A stretch of 64,000 bases of DNA from Pontibacter ummariensis (lineage in GTDB: Bacteria; Bacteroidota; Bacteroidia; Cytophagales; Hymenobacteraceae): assembly GCF_900188175.1 (NCBI RefSeq), contig NZ_FZOQ01000020.1, positions 1 through 64,000 of the forward strand, read 5' to 3'. Shown here piece by piece: positions 8,297 to 16,628 of the stretch. The stretch's first letter is position 1; every line of letters begins with the position of its first letter. The translations under genes and the position numbers were made by a program. The notes under the pieces are model-generated. The model searched no databases, was not told where the DNA came from, and saw nothing but the letters and a program-made list of their open reading frames with translations.

Positions 8297-11200
8297 ATGA
8301 ACATAATTAAGAACCTAAAAATCAGGGATAAATTACTACTGCTGTTGTTCCTGCTGCTGTTTCCGCTCATTTACTTTGTTGCTGTTACCGTTAAGCGGGA
8401 GTTGGACGAAAACAGTAGTTTGAAGCAAGAAACCGTGCAACTGACAGAATCAGAGAAGCTTTCGGAACTCTTACATGCTTTCCAGCGGGAGCGCGCGCTC
8501 ATCCTGGCAGCCTCTGGTGGTGAAAGTGGTTTCTTACTTGACGCCAAAGCACAAAGAGGCAAAACAGATGCAGCAGCAAGAGAGCTGACCGAATTCCTGG
8601 TTAGCGAGGGCCGTACATTTCCAGACCTGGCCTTGCTGAACGAGTTGGAACGGTACCGAAACGCCCTGGACAAGAACGAACTGGACGTGCCGGCGTTCCG
8701 GGAATACTCAACGGGTTTGATTTTTAATTTCCTGAACAAGGTCGATGCCAATGCGACAGGCATCAGTAACGTAGAAATAGGCAGGCAGTTAATAAGCTTC
8801 AGGAACCTGGCCGAGGCGAAAGTACAATTAGGGAGAATCAGAAGCCTGCTGATGATATTTCCGGAAGGGGCCCTTTCTACGGAAGACTATGCCCGGATAA
8901 GCTCTCATATTGATTTTTACAAGAGAGCGCTAAACGATTTCAGCAGGCATGCGAACGGGGAGGCAGTAGGACAAGTACAAGAAATAGTAGCTTCCGATGA
9001 CTACAAGGAGGTGGCCGCTATCCTCCAGGCAATTGAGCGTAGCCCTGATCTGAACTTGTCTGCTTTAGACCCGACCAAAACCTTTAATGCCTTTACCACC
9101 AATATCGAGGACTTCCGGGACGCGGAGAACCTGCTGATAGACGATATCCGGGAGGAGGTGTACACCGCGAGCAGCCAAAAACAGCAGTACGTTGCCTTTC
9201 TGATACTGGGCGTCGTTCTGTTGCTTGGCTTAGCCATTGTACTCTGCTTTTATATCATCAACTCAATTTCAAGGCCTCTTTCTACCCTAAAAAGAGCTGC
9301 TGACAGAATCAAACTAGGGGCTACCGACGTCGTTATCAACATCAACAGCCGGGATGAAATCGGCAGCGTGGCGGATTCTTTCAGGGGCGTAGTGGAGAAA
9401 AATATTTTACTCTCGCAGGTGGCCCAGGCAATCGGGCATGGTAGGTACGATGTAGAGGTAGCCGTGCAGAGCAAGGAGGATTTGCTCAGCTATGCCATCA
9501 AAGACATGAAGGACAACCTGCAGACCTTTACAGAGGAGAACGCAAACAGAAACTGGATCTTGACAGGCGTATCGGAGTTTAACAATGAGTTAAGCGGCGA
9601 AACAGGCTTAAATGGCATTGCTGATAAGGCAATTGCCTTCTTATGTGATTATACAAGCTCTGAGGCAGGCATCCTGTACCTGTACAACGACAGCGGAGAG
9701 CTAGAGCCCAGGGCCAGTTATGGGGTGCCGTACAGCAGAGAACAGCTTCCGTCTTTTGCGGTAGGTACAGGAAAGCTGGGACAAGCCGTAAGCGAAAGAA
9801 AGGTAAAAGTGCTGGAGGGAGTGGCCGACGAGTACCTGAAAATCACAACAGGCCTGTCTGACATAGCGCCAGCCTCCATCATTATTATTCCGCTTTACTT
9901 TTCCAACAATGTAGTGGGAGCCCTGGAGCTTTGCGCGCGCAAGCCATACAACGAGCTGCAACAGAAGTTCCTGGGTACTGTCTCAGAAAGGCTGTCCGTG
10001 ATCGTGCACACACAGAAGACCCACCTGCAAACACAGGAGCTCCTTTACGAAACACAGAACCAGGCAGAGGAACTGGAAACGCAGCAGGAAGAGCTTCGTC
10101 AGCTGAATGCGGAGCTGAAGGCCTCCGAGGAAGAACTGCGCGTAAGCCAGGAGGAACTGCAGGAAAAGAACGCAGAGCTGGAAGAAAAGGCACAGTTGCT
10201 GGAGGAGCAGTACGAAGCGCTGAACACCAAGAACAAAGCACTGGAAGGTGCCCGGGAGGCCATAGAACTGAAGATGCAGCAGGTGGAAACAGTGAGTAAG
10301 TACAAGAGCGACTTCCTGGCTAACATGTCTCATGAGCTGCGCACGCCGCTGAACAGTATCCTGATCCTGTCGAGGCTACTGGCCGACAACGTGGAAAACA
10401 CCCTGTCCACCAAACAGATCGACCATGCGCAGATCATTCACAAGTCAGGCAATGACCTCCTGAAGCTCATCAACGAGATACTGGACCTGTCTAAAATCGA
10501 GTCCGGCATGATCAAGGTCGAGGCCGAAGAGGTGAATTTAAAGGAGCTTTCGCTGGAGCCTATGTTCCGGGAGGTGGCCTCTAAAAAGCAGATCCATTAT
10601 AGAGAGACATTTACCCCAGGTAGTTTTGATACCATCGTGACCGATCGCTTCCGCCTTGAGCAGATCCTGAAGAACTTTATTGGCAACGCGATCAAGTTCA
10701 CGAACAAGGGGGGCGAGGTAGAGCTATCGGTTTACCCGGTGCAGGAGAAACCGGACTTCCGGTCGGAGCAGCTCCGGGAAGAGCAGGACATTGTCGCCTT
10801 TTCGGTAAGAGACACCGGAATCGGCATCCCGAAAGAGCAGCAGCAATTGGTATTCGAGGCGTTTCAGCAAGCTGATACCTCTACTACCCGCAAGTATGGC
10901 GGTACCGGGCTGGGACTTACGATCAGTAAAGAGTTGGCCACGCTGCTGGGCGGGGAGCTTATGCTGGAAAGTGAGCCCGGCAAGGGAAGTACTTTTACCC
11001 TGTACCTGCCGCGTGTGCCTCAGAGAGAGGAAACAAAACATACGGCGCCAGCCAAACAGGAGACGGCTGCCCCTCCGGTCAGCAAAGCAGAATCGGTGTT
11101 TCAGTCTTTCGAGAAGTTAGAGCCAAAGGATAAGAAAGAAATCTCGGTGCTGATCGTGGAAGACGACAAAGGCTTTAGCGACATTCTGGCTGACTTTGCC

Positions 11201-12310
11201 GCTGCCAAGAACTTTAAAATACACCAGGCCTACACCGGTGCAGAGGGGCTTCGCCTGGCACGGGAAGAAAAGCCTGACGCGATGCTGCTCGATATACACC
11301 TGCCGGATACCAATGGCTGGGATATCCTGAAGCAGATCAGGGAAGACAAAGAGTTGCGGCACACGAACGTGCATGTCATGTCCGCCTACGACAAAGAGGT
11401 GATCGGGGAGTTTGCCGACAACGAGGAGTACCTGCCCAAGCCGGTAACCCTGGAAATGCTGAACAGGGCCTTTACCACCATCTCCTCCTCTTCAGCCTCC
11501 TCTATCGAGAAGATCCTGATCGTGGAGGACAACGAGGTAGAGAACAAGGCCGTTGCTGAATTGTTGCTGGCACACGGGCTAAAATCCACGTCCGCCTTTT
11601 CTGCCGAAGAAGCAGAGCGCATCCTGGCCAAGCAGAAGGTAGACTGCATTATCCTCGACCTGAACCTGCCGGGTATGAAGGGCTATGAGTGGATGCGCAC
11701 AATCAAATCTCAGCATGGCCTGGCGGATATTCCGATCATTATTTACTCGGGCAAGGACCTGAGCGAAGAAGAGGAAACGGCGCTGAAAGAGTTTGCCAAC
11801 ACCATCATCATCAAAAACGAATACTCTTACCTGCGCCTGCTGGATGAGGTGCAGTTGTTCCTGCACAAAGTAAACCAAAAGCTGCCGACGGGTAACGAGT
11901 TTAAAATGAAGCTGCACGTGCCGGAGGAAGTGCTGCAAGCGAAGAAAGTGCTGGTGGTAGACGATGACGTGCGCAACATTTACTCTTTGAGCAGCCTGCT
12001 GGAATTGCACGGGATGAAGGTGGTTGCTGCTTACAACGGAAAAGAAGCCCTAGAGAAACTGGAGAAAGAGGCCGGTATAGACATGGTGCTGATGGATGTG
12101 ATGATGCCGGAAATGGACGGTATTGAGGCAACAAAACGAATCCGGGAGAACACTCGTTTTAAACAACTCCCAATAATTGCCCTTACAGCGAAAGCAATGA
12201 AAGAAGATAAAGAGAAGTGTTTAAGAGCAGGCGCCTCCGATTATATACCAAAACCTGTAGATACCGAAAAATTACTGACTTTAATGCGGGTTTGGTTATA
12301 TGAGGTTTGA
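8297..12310 (+). CDS. Hybrid sensor histidine kinase: NIT-like, HAMP, GAF, HisKA, HATPase and three receivers
   Basis: A 1337-aa membrane kinase. TM1 is at about residues 12-31 and TM2 at about 296-320. The periplasmic part begins 'ELLHAFQRERALILAASGG', like nitrate/nitrite-sensing (NIT) domains, though the ligand is unproven. HAMP follows at about 320-375, GAF at about 430-580, and a long Glu/Gln-rich coiled coil at about 580-670. The phospho-accepting His679 sits in 'ANMSHELRTPLN'. HATPase motifs are 'DTGIGIP' and 'GGTGLGLTISK'. Three receivers have Asp999, Asp1121 and Asp1267. The next gene, cheR, overlaps its end by 11 bp, so translation is probably coupled. The combination with CheR/CheB but no chemoreceptor suggests a methylation-adjusted phosphorelay (inference). 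Confidence 0.9.
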   Translation: MNIIKNLKIRDKLLLLLFLLLFPLIYFVAVTVKRELDENSSLKQETVQLTESEKLSELLHAFQRERALILAASGGESGFLLDAKAQRGKTDAAARELTEFLVSEGRTFPDLALLNELERYRNALDKNELDVPAFREYSTGLIFNFLNKVDANATGISNVEIGRQLISFRNLAEAKVQLGRIRSLLMIFPEGALSTEDYARISSHIDFYKRALNDFSRHANGEAVGQVQEIVASDDYKEVAAILQAIERSPDLNLSALDPTKTFNAFTTNIEDFRDAENLLIDDIREEVYTASSQKQQYVAFLILGVVLLLGLAIVLCFYIINSISRPLSTLKRAADRIKLGATDVVININSRDEIGSVADSFRGVVEKNILLSQVAQAIGHGRYDVEVAVQSKEDLLSYAIKDMKDNLQTFTEENANRNWILTGVSEFNNELSGETGLNGIADKAIAFLCDYTSSEAGILYLYNDSGELEPRASYGVPYSREQLPSFAVGTGKLGQAVSERKVKVLEGVADEYLKITTGLSDIAPASIIIIPLYFSNNVVGALELCARKPYNELQQKFLGTVSERLSVIVHTQKTHLQTQELLYETQNQAEELETQQEELRQLNAELKASEEELRVSQEELQEKNAELEEKAQLLEEQYEALNTKNKALEGAREAIELKMQQVETVSKYKSDFLANMSHELRTPLNSILILSRLLADNVENTLSTKQIDHAQIIHKSGNDLLKLINEILDLSKIESGMIKVEAEEVNLKELSLEPMFREVASKKQIHYRETFTPGSFDTIVTDRFRLEQILKNFIGNAIKFTNKGGEVELSVYPVQEKPDFRSEQLREEQDIVAFSVRDTGIGIPKEQQQLVFEAFQQADTSTTRKYGGTGLGLTISKELATLLGGELMLESEPGKGSTFTLYLPRVPQREETKHTAPAKQETAAPPVSKAESVFQSFEKLEPKDKKEISVLIVEDDKGFSDILADFAAAKNFKIHQAYTGAEGLRLAREEKPDAMLLDIHLPDTNGWDILKQIREDKELRHTNVHVMSAYDKEVIGEFADNEEYLPKPVTLEMLNRAFTTISSSSASSIEKILIVEDNEVENKAVAELLLAHGLKSTSAFSAEEAERILAKQKVDCIILDLNLPGMKGYEWMRTIKSQHGLADIPIIIYSGKDLSEEEETALKEFANTIIIKNEYSYLRLLDEVQLFLHKVNQKLPTGNEFKMKLHVPEEVLQAKKVLVVDDDVRNIYSLSSLLELHGMKVVAAYNGKEALEKLEKEAGIDMVLMDVMMPEMDGIEATKRIRENTRFKQLPIIALTAKAMKEDKEKCLRAGASDYIPKPVDTEKLLTLMRVWLYEV

Positions 12311-13130
12311 TGACGGTGCCCTTTTTGAGCAGGACGTCGAGGCATTGATACAGGAGATCCATACCCAGTACGGGTATGATTTTGGGGGGTATGCCCGTGC
12401 ATCGGTGTACAGGCGCGTGAAGCGGTTTTTGGCTAATAAGAGTATTAGCTCGATGGGGGAGTTGCGCAAGGCCCTTTTCAGTGACAGTTACTTTTTTGAG
12501 AATTTCCTGCAGGAGATCACAGTGAACGTCACGGAGATGTTCCGCGATCCTTCTTTCTTCCTGTCGCTGCGCACCAATGTGTTGCCCATCCTGTCTACCT
12601 ACCCTTACATTAAAATATGGGATGCCGGTTGCTCTACGGGAGAGGAGCTTTTCTCGCTCGCTATCCTGCTGAAGGAGGAGGGGCTGCTGGACCGGACAAA
12701 GATCTACGCGACAGACATTAACCAGAAAGTGCTGAAGCAGGCGAAGGAGGGGATTTTCTCGGCGTCCAGTATGCCGGCTTATACTTCCGGTTACTATGCG
12801 TCGGGGGGCAAGCAAGAGTTCTCGGGTTACTATAGCAGCAATTACGGCAGCGTTAAGTTCGATGCCTCGCTGATAAAAAATGTGGTGTTCTACCCGCACA
12901 ACCTTGCTTCGGACTCCTCTTTCAATGAGTTCCACCTGATCCTTTGCCGCAATGTGCTGATTTACTTTAACAGGGAGCTGCAGGAGCGGGTGTTCGGGTT
13001 GTTTGATGAGAGCTTGGTACGCCTGGGCTACCTGGCCCTGGGTAAGAAGGAGACACTGGCCATGTCGGAGATCAACAACAAGTACGGCCTGGTGGATAAG
13101 TCTAACCGGATTTACCGCAAAACAGGTTGA
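12300..13130 (+). CDS. cheR: CheR-type protein-glutamate O-methyltransferase
   Basis: A 276-aa SAM-dependent methyltransferase of the CheR family. It has the N-terminal helical CheR domain ('YGYDFGGYARASVYRRVKRFL'), the 'TEMFRDPSFF' motif, the SAM-binding loop 'IWDAGCSTGEELFSLAI', the 'YATDINQKVLKQAKEG' acidic motif and the 'LILCRNVLIYFNRELQ' motif. CheR methylates glutamates in helical signalling domains using SAM. The gene overlaps the hybrid kinase by 11 bp and runs into cheB with a TGATG junction. No MCP, CheA or CheW gene is seen in the window, so the substrate is probably not a classical receptor. Confidence 0.92.
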   Translation: MRFDDGALFEQDVEALIQEIHTQYGYDFGGYARASVYRRVKRFLANKSISSMGELRKALFSDSYFFENFLQEITVNVTEMFRDPSFFLSLRTNVLPILSTYPYIKIWDAGCSTGEELFSLAILLKEEGLLDRTKIYATDINQKVLKQAKEGIFSASSMPAYTSGYYASGGKQEFSGYYSSNYGSVKFDASLIKNVVFYPHNLASDSSFNEFHLILCRNVLIYFNRELQERVFGLFDESLVRLGYLALGKKETLAMSEINNKYGLVDKSNRIYRKTG

Positions 13131-13702
13131 TGGAAGCAGCGCCAAAGGTCATCGTGATGGGAGGCTCCTGGGGAGGAATTCAGGCATCGCTGTCTGTGCT
13201 GCAGAACTTGCCGGAGACTTATAGCATCCCGATTATACTGGTGCTGCACCGGCTCAGGAACCAGGAGGGGAGCCTGCAGGAAGTGTTTGACAAGAAACTG
13301 GCGCTAAAGGCCGTGGAGATAGAGGAAAAGGAAGCGCTACGCCCCGGCTATGTGTACCTGGCCCCGGCTAACTACCACGTGCTACTGGAGAAAGACCACA
13401 CGTTTTCTTTGGACGTGTCGGAACTGGAGAATTACTCCCGCCCGGCAATTGATGTGACTTTTACGAGCGCTGCCGATGTTTTCAGTGAAAATACCATCGG
13501 GATACTCCTAAGTGGGGCCAGCAAGGATGGAAGTTCCGGATTAAAGTATATCTTTGAGAAAAGAGGCATGGCTATTGTGCAGGAGCCCGAGGAGGCAGAA
13601 GTAGACACCATGCCTTTAGCAGCGATAGCCATGGTCCCTGGCTGTTTTATACTGGATACAGAGCGTATAAAAGCGTTTTTACTTTCGTTACATGATCGTT
13701 GA
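13130..13702 (+). CDS. cheB: CheB-type methylesterase, catalytic domain only
   Basis: A 190-aa stand-alone CheB C-terminal domain. The catalytic Ser lies in 'VMGGSWGG', the His in 'ILVLHRL' and the Asp in 'LLSGASKDGSSGL', the three positions of the CheB triad. The receiver domain of classical CheB (about 130 residues) is absent. CheB hydrolyses glutamyl methyl esters, reversing CheR. The ATG at 13130 overlaps the cheR stop codon; a TTG three bases upstream is in frame but less likely. It overlaps the following receiver-kinase gene by 11 bp, so all four genes from 8297 to 14894 form one coupled operon. Confidence 0.9.
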   Translation: MEAAPKVIVMGGSWGGIQASLSVLQNLPETYSIPIILVLHRLRNQEGSLQEVFDKKLALKAVEIEEKEALRPGYVYLAPANYHVLLEKDHTFSLDVSELENYSRPAIDVTFTSAADVFSENTIGILLSGASKDGSSGLKYIFEKRGMAIVQEPEEAEVDTMPLAAIAMVPGCFILDTERIKAFLLSLHDR

Positions 13703-14894
13703 CCGAAACACAAAACCTTCCGCTGTAGAGTCTGCCGTACATCCGGTAAAGATTCTTTTAGTAGATGACAAGGAGGAGAACCTTGTGAGTCTGGAGAGTT
13801 TGCTTTTGAAGGAAGATGAGAATATCACCTACCTTTTCGCTAATTCAGGAGAAGAGGCTTTAAAGGTTGCTTTGCAGGAAGAATTGGCCCTGATCCTGCT
13901 TGATGTGCAGATGCCCGGCATGAACGGCTACGAGGTGGCGGGCTACCTGCGGGACATTTCTAAAACAAGGGACATACCCATCATATTCGTTACGGCAATA
14001 GATGAGCACGACACCCATGTGATAGAGGGGTTTAAAGCCGGAGCGGTAGATTTTCTGTTCAAGCCCCTGCATCCTTTCATCACCAAGGCCAAAGTGGCCA
14101 CTTTTGTCAGGTTCTACTTACAAAAGAAAGAACTGGAGAAGCTAAACAAGCTTACCCTGGAGGCGAACCAGCAACTGGAGGAGCGGGTGGAAGAGCGTAC
14201 GAAGGAACTAACCAAGGTGAACAAGGACCTGGACAACTTTGTGTACACCGCCTCGCACGATCTGAAAGCGCCAATCCACAACATGGAGGGCCTGATGACG
14301 GCCTTGCACGAAACCCTGGAGGAGAAAAAGCTGCACCTGGAGGAGGTAAAGCCGATCATCGATATGATGCACAGTGCTATCAACCGTTTCAAGAATACGC
14401 TGACAGACCTGACGGAGGTGGCCAAAGTGCAGTATGAAGAAACAACCGGAAAGGATAAGGTAAGCTTTCAGGAAATCCTCGAAGATGTAAAGGTCAACAT
14501 CCGGGACATGATTGAGGAACACGACGCTGAAATAATAGCTGATTTCTCTGAAGTGCCTGAAATCTACTTTTCCCGAAAAAACCTCCGAAGTATCATTTAT
14601 AACCTGGTATCGAACTCTATTAAATACAGCTCTCCTCACAGGAAACCCAGCATCGCTATCAGCACCTCCAAAGAGGGCTCTTTCACCTTGCTCACCGTGC
14701 GGGACAATGGACTGGGCCTCCGAAAACAGGACGAAGAGAAGGTATTCGGTATGTTTAAGCGACTGCACTCGCACGTAGAGGGTACTGGTGTAGGGCTAGC
14801 GATTGTGAAAAGGATAGTTGAGAACTGCGAGGGCAAAATAGAGTTCGAAAGCGAGTTGGACAAAGGCTCCGTTTTCAAAGTCTACCTGAAGTAA
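13692..14894 (+). CDS. Receiver-histidine kinase fusion
   Basis: A 400-aa cytosolic protein. The N-terminal receiver has Asp71 in 'LILLDVQMPGMNGYE'. A short coiled coil ('LEERVEERTKELTKVNKDLDNF') leads to a His-containing dimerisation domain, His189 in 'TASHDLKAPIHN', and a HATPase domain with 'VRDNGLGL' and 'GTGVGLAIVKR'. It has no membrane segment, so its input is phosphorylation of the receiver, probably by the hybrid kinase encoded upstream (inference). It overlaps cheB by 11 bp and is the last gene of the four-gene operon. No obvious terminator hairpin follows. Confidence 0.9.
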   Translation: MIVDRNTKPSAVESAVHPVKILLVDDKEENLVSLESLLLKEDENITYLFANSGEEALKVALQEELALILLDVQMPGMNGYEVAGYLRDISKTRDIPIIFVTAIDEHDTHVIEGFKAGAVDFLFKPLHPFITKAKVATFVRFYLQKKELEKLNKLTLEANQQLEERVEERTKELTKVNKDLDNFVYTASHDLKAPIHNMEGLMTALHETLEEKKLHLEEVKPIIDMMHSAINRFKNTLTDLTEVAKVQYEETTGKDKVSFQEILEDVKVNIRDMIEEHDAEIIADFSEVPEIYFSRKNLRSIIYNLVSNSIKYSSPHRKPSIAISTSKEGSFTLLTVRDNGLGLRKQDEEKVFGMFKRLHSHVEGTGVGLAIVKRIVENCEGKIEFESELDKGSVFKVYLK

Positions 14895-15233
14895 GGATTG
14901 ATGAGTTAACAGGCTATAGCTCCGGCTTGTTGACTCCCTTTAAGCGTTTTTACTGGTTAGCTGGCATTTCGCCTCTTGTCCTAAGAGTAGATGCGATACC
15001 CCTTGGAAAGCCTTCTATTCAGCACACCGCCTTATATAAAACGGGGATAGGCAGCCAATCCTGAGGGAAACTTCTACAGACTGTAGAGAAAACTATCCAT
15101 TCCCCACTTTAATCCACACTTTTGTGATTCTATTGTTTTGTTGTTAACTGATTGTAGTACAATGTATTGCAGGGTGTTTGGCTGTTTGGCATGGTTCTGT
15201 CATAGTTGAATGCAGAACTTAAACAGTTATACT
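14895..15233. other. Intergenic, no gene seen
   Basis: About 340 bp between the signalling operon and the small secreted protein. I see no credible ORF or strong hairpin. It likely carries the promoter of the 15234 gene. Confidence 0.4.
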
Positions 15234-15578
15234 ATGAAAAGAGTAACATTTTTAGCCGCTGCAATCGCATTACTAGGCATAACTTCAGTAGACGCCAACG
15301 CACAGACCTCTGCACAGCAAGGACAAACGCAGACTGCGCAGCAGGGCCAGGAGAAAAGAGAAAAAGTGACGCAGGACCAGCTTCCTGAGCCGGTAAGGAC
15401 AGCCTTGGCAAGCGACACGTACAAAGACTGGACCGTAGGCGAAATATATAAAATAACACCAGCCGAAGGACAAGCGGAAGGCAAAGCCATTTATGAGGTG
15501 ATGATGACCAATGCACAGGGGCAGACTGGTTCCATCAGAATGGATGAGACCGGAGCCGACGCCTCTAAAAAAGAGTAA
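15234..15578 (+). CDS. Small secreted protein, PepSY-like
   Basis: A 114-aa protein starting at ATG 15234, where a typical signal peptide begins ('MKRVTFLAAAIALLGITSV', cleavage near ANA-Q). The mature protein has a Gln-rich linker, then 'EKVTQDQLPEPVRTALASDTYKDWTVGEIYKI', a pattern found in small PepSY-like/BLIP-like secreted proteins of Bacteroidota. The ATG eight codons upstream would spoil the signal peptide. Function unknown. It is monocistronic with its own terminator. Confidence 0.65.
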   Translation: MKRVTFLAAAIALLGITSVDANAQTSAQQGQTQTAQQGQEKREKVTQDQLPEPVRTALASDTYKDWTVGEIYKITPAEGQAEGKAIYEVMMTNAQGQTGSIRMDETGADASKKE

Positions 15579-15610
15579 CAAAAAACCTATACTTTTAGCC
15601 AAAGCATAGG

Positions 15611-15637
15611 AGCCTCCGGTAATCGGAGGCTTTTTTG
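15611..15637 (+). terminator. Terminator
   Basis: Stem AGCCTCCG (15611-15618) pairs with CGGAGGCT (15624-15631), followed by a T-run. Confidence 0.8.
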
Positions 15638-15771
15638 TTTTCATTCCGCAGTCAGGACATAGAAGAGGCTTCTGTTAGGGCAAAATTTTAGCAAAAGGTG
15701 CTCTGGCTACGGTTATAGGTGCAAGCCTACACATAGCTTTACAGCTAATGGTAAAACCAAAATCAACTGCG

Positions 15772-16179
15772 ATGGGATTTGAGATAAAATATGAATCAGG
15801 CTTTTATAGAATCGAGGTAGATGCGGGCTCAGGCTTGCTCAGTGCGAAGTGGCTCAGGCCTGTAAGTGCCGATGAAATAATCAGAGGAGGCACAAAGCTG
15901 TATGAGGTGCTCCAGGAGACGCAGGTAGAGCGGGTTGTCGCCAATGCACAGGCCTTGGGCGCACTTACCTCTGAGGCCAAGGAGTGGATGTCTACCCGGT
16001 TCTATGAATTACTCTCGGGTACGAGCCTCAAGAAAATGGCAAGAGTACTACCCGATACCGTTTTTCACAGAATCGCCCTGGAGTCGGTGGTTACCAGAGC
16101 CGAGGCCCTGGGCATCACCAAGTTTTTGGTCAAGAACTTTTCCCGGCAGCAGGAAGCCCTGCTATGGCTGGACTTTTAA
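15772..16179 (+). CDS. STAS/SpoIIAA-like protein (copy 1)
   Basis: A 135-aa soluble protein with an alternating beta-alpha pattern: 'FYRIEVDAGSGLLSAKWLRPVSADEIIRGGTKLYEVL', then 'VERVVANAQALGALTSEAKEWM'. It is homologous along its length to the protein at 18454. The two align without gaps from ATG 15772 and ATG 18454, which supports this start over the ATG at 15748. Proteins of this kind resemble STAS or SpoIIAA-like domains, used as partner-switch or membrane-associated regulators. The two copies flank a GAF-PAS kinase gene. Role inferred. Confidence 0.6.
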   Translation: MGFEIKYESGFYRIEVDAGSGLLSAKWLRPVSADEIIRGGTKLYEVLQETQVERVVANAQALGALTSEAKEWMSTRFYELLSGTSLKKMARVLPDTVFHRIALESVVTRAEALGITKFLVKNFSRQQEALLWLDF

Positions 16180-16628
16180 GCAGAAGTGAAGTACAGGACG
16201 TACTCCTGTATCTGTTTATTCCAGGCGCTCCTCGCCTCCTTTATAGTAGAACAACTTTTCTTTTATGTCCCCCGAATATATCTTACAACGCAATTGCCCC
16301 TGCGTTAAATAGCACTTTAAAGGTATCCCCAAGGATAACAAAGACCTGCGTGTTAATAAAGAGAAGGCTCCTGCTCTTAATTGAAGGTTAAAGCTTACCT
16401 TGTGGAATCACAAAGCGGGCTTGCATGCGTATGAGACATTGCGCCGCCGTCGGCTTATGAACTGCCATAAGCGTCATAAACAAAGTAAAAGATTGCCCAG
16501 CACGTGCCAGCGCGGGGCGGTAGTACTTTTGCTACCTTGCCAACATCAGAACCGAGAAGCTGGCAGAGTGAACGGCTGGTTGCCAGTTACGGGCGTTCCC
16601 GGGAATTCATATTTTTGAACAAAGCAGA
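16180..16628. other. Intergenic, no gene seen
   Basis: About 450 bp before the GAF-PAS kinase. It contains short unremarkable ORFs only, and no RNA motif was recognised. Confidence 0.4.

Noticed and set aside
12183-13145. Long minus-strand ORF of 320 aa
   Set aside because: It is the antisense shadow of cheR, which has full family motifs; the minus ORF has no recognisable domain.
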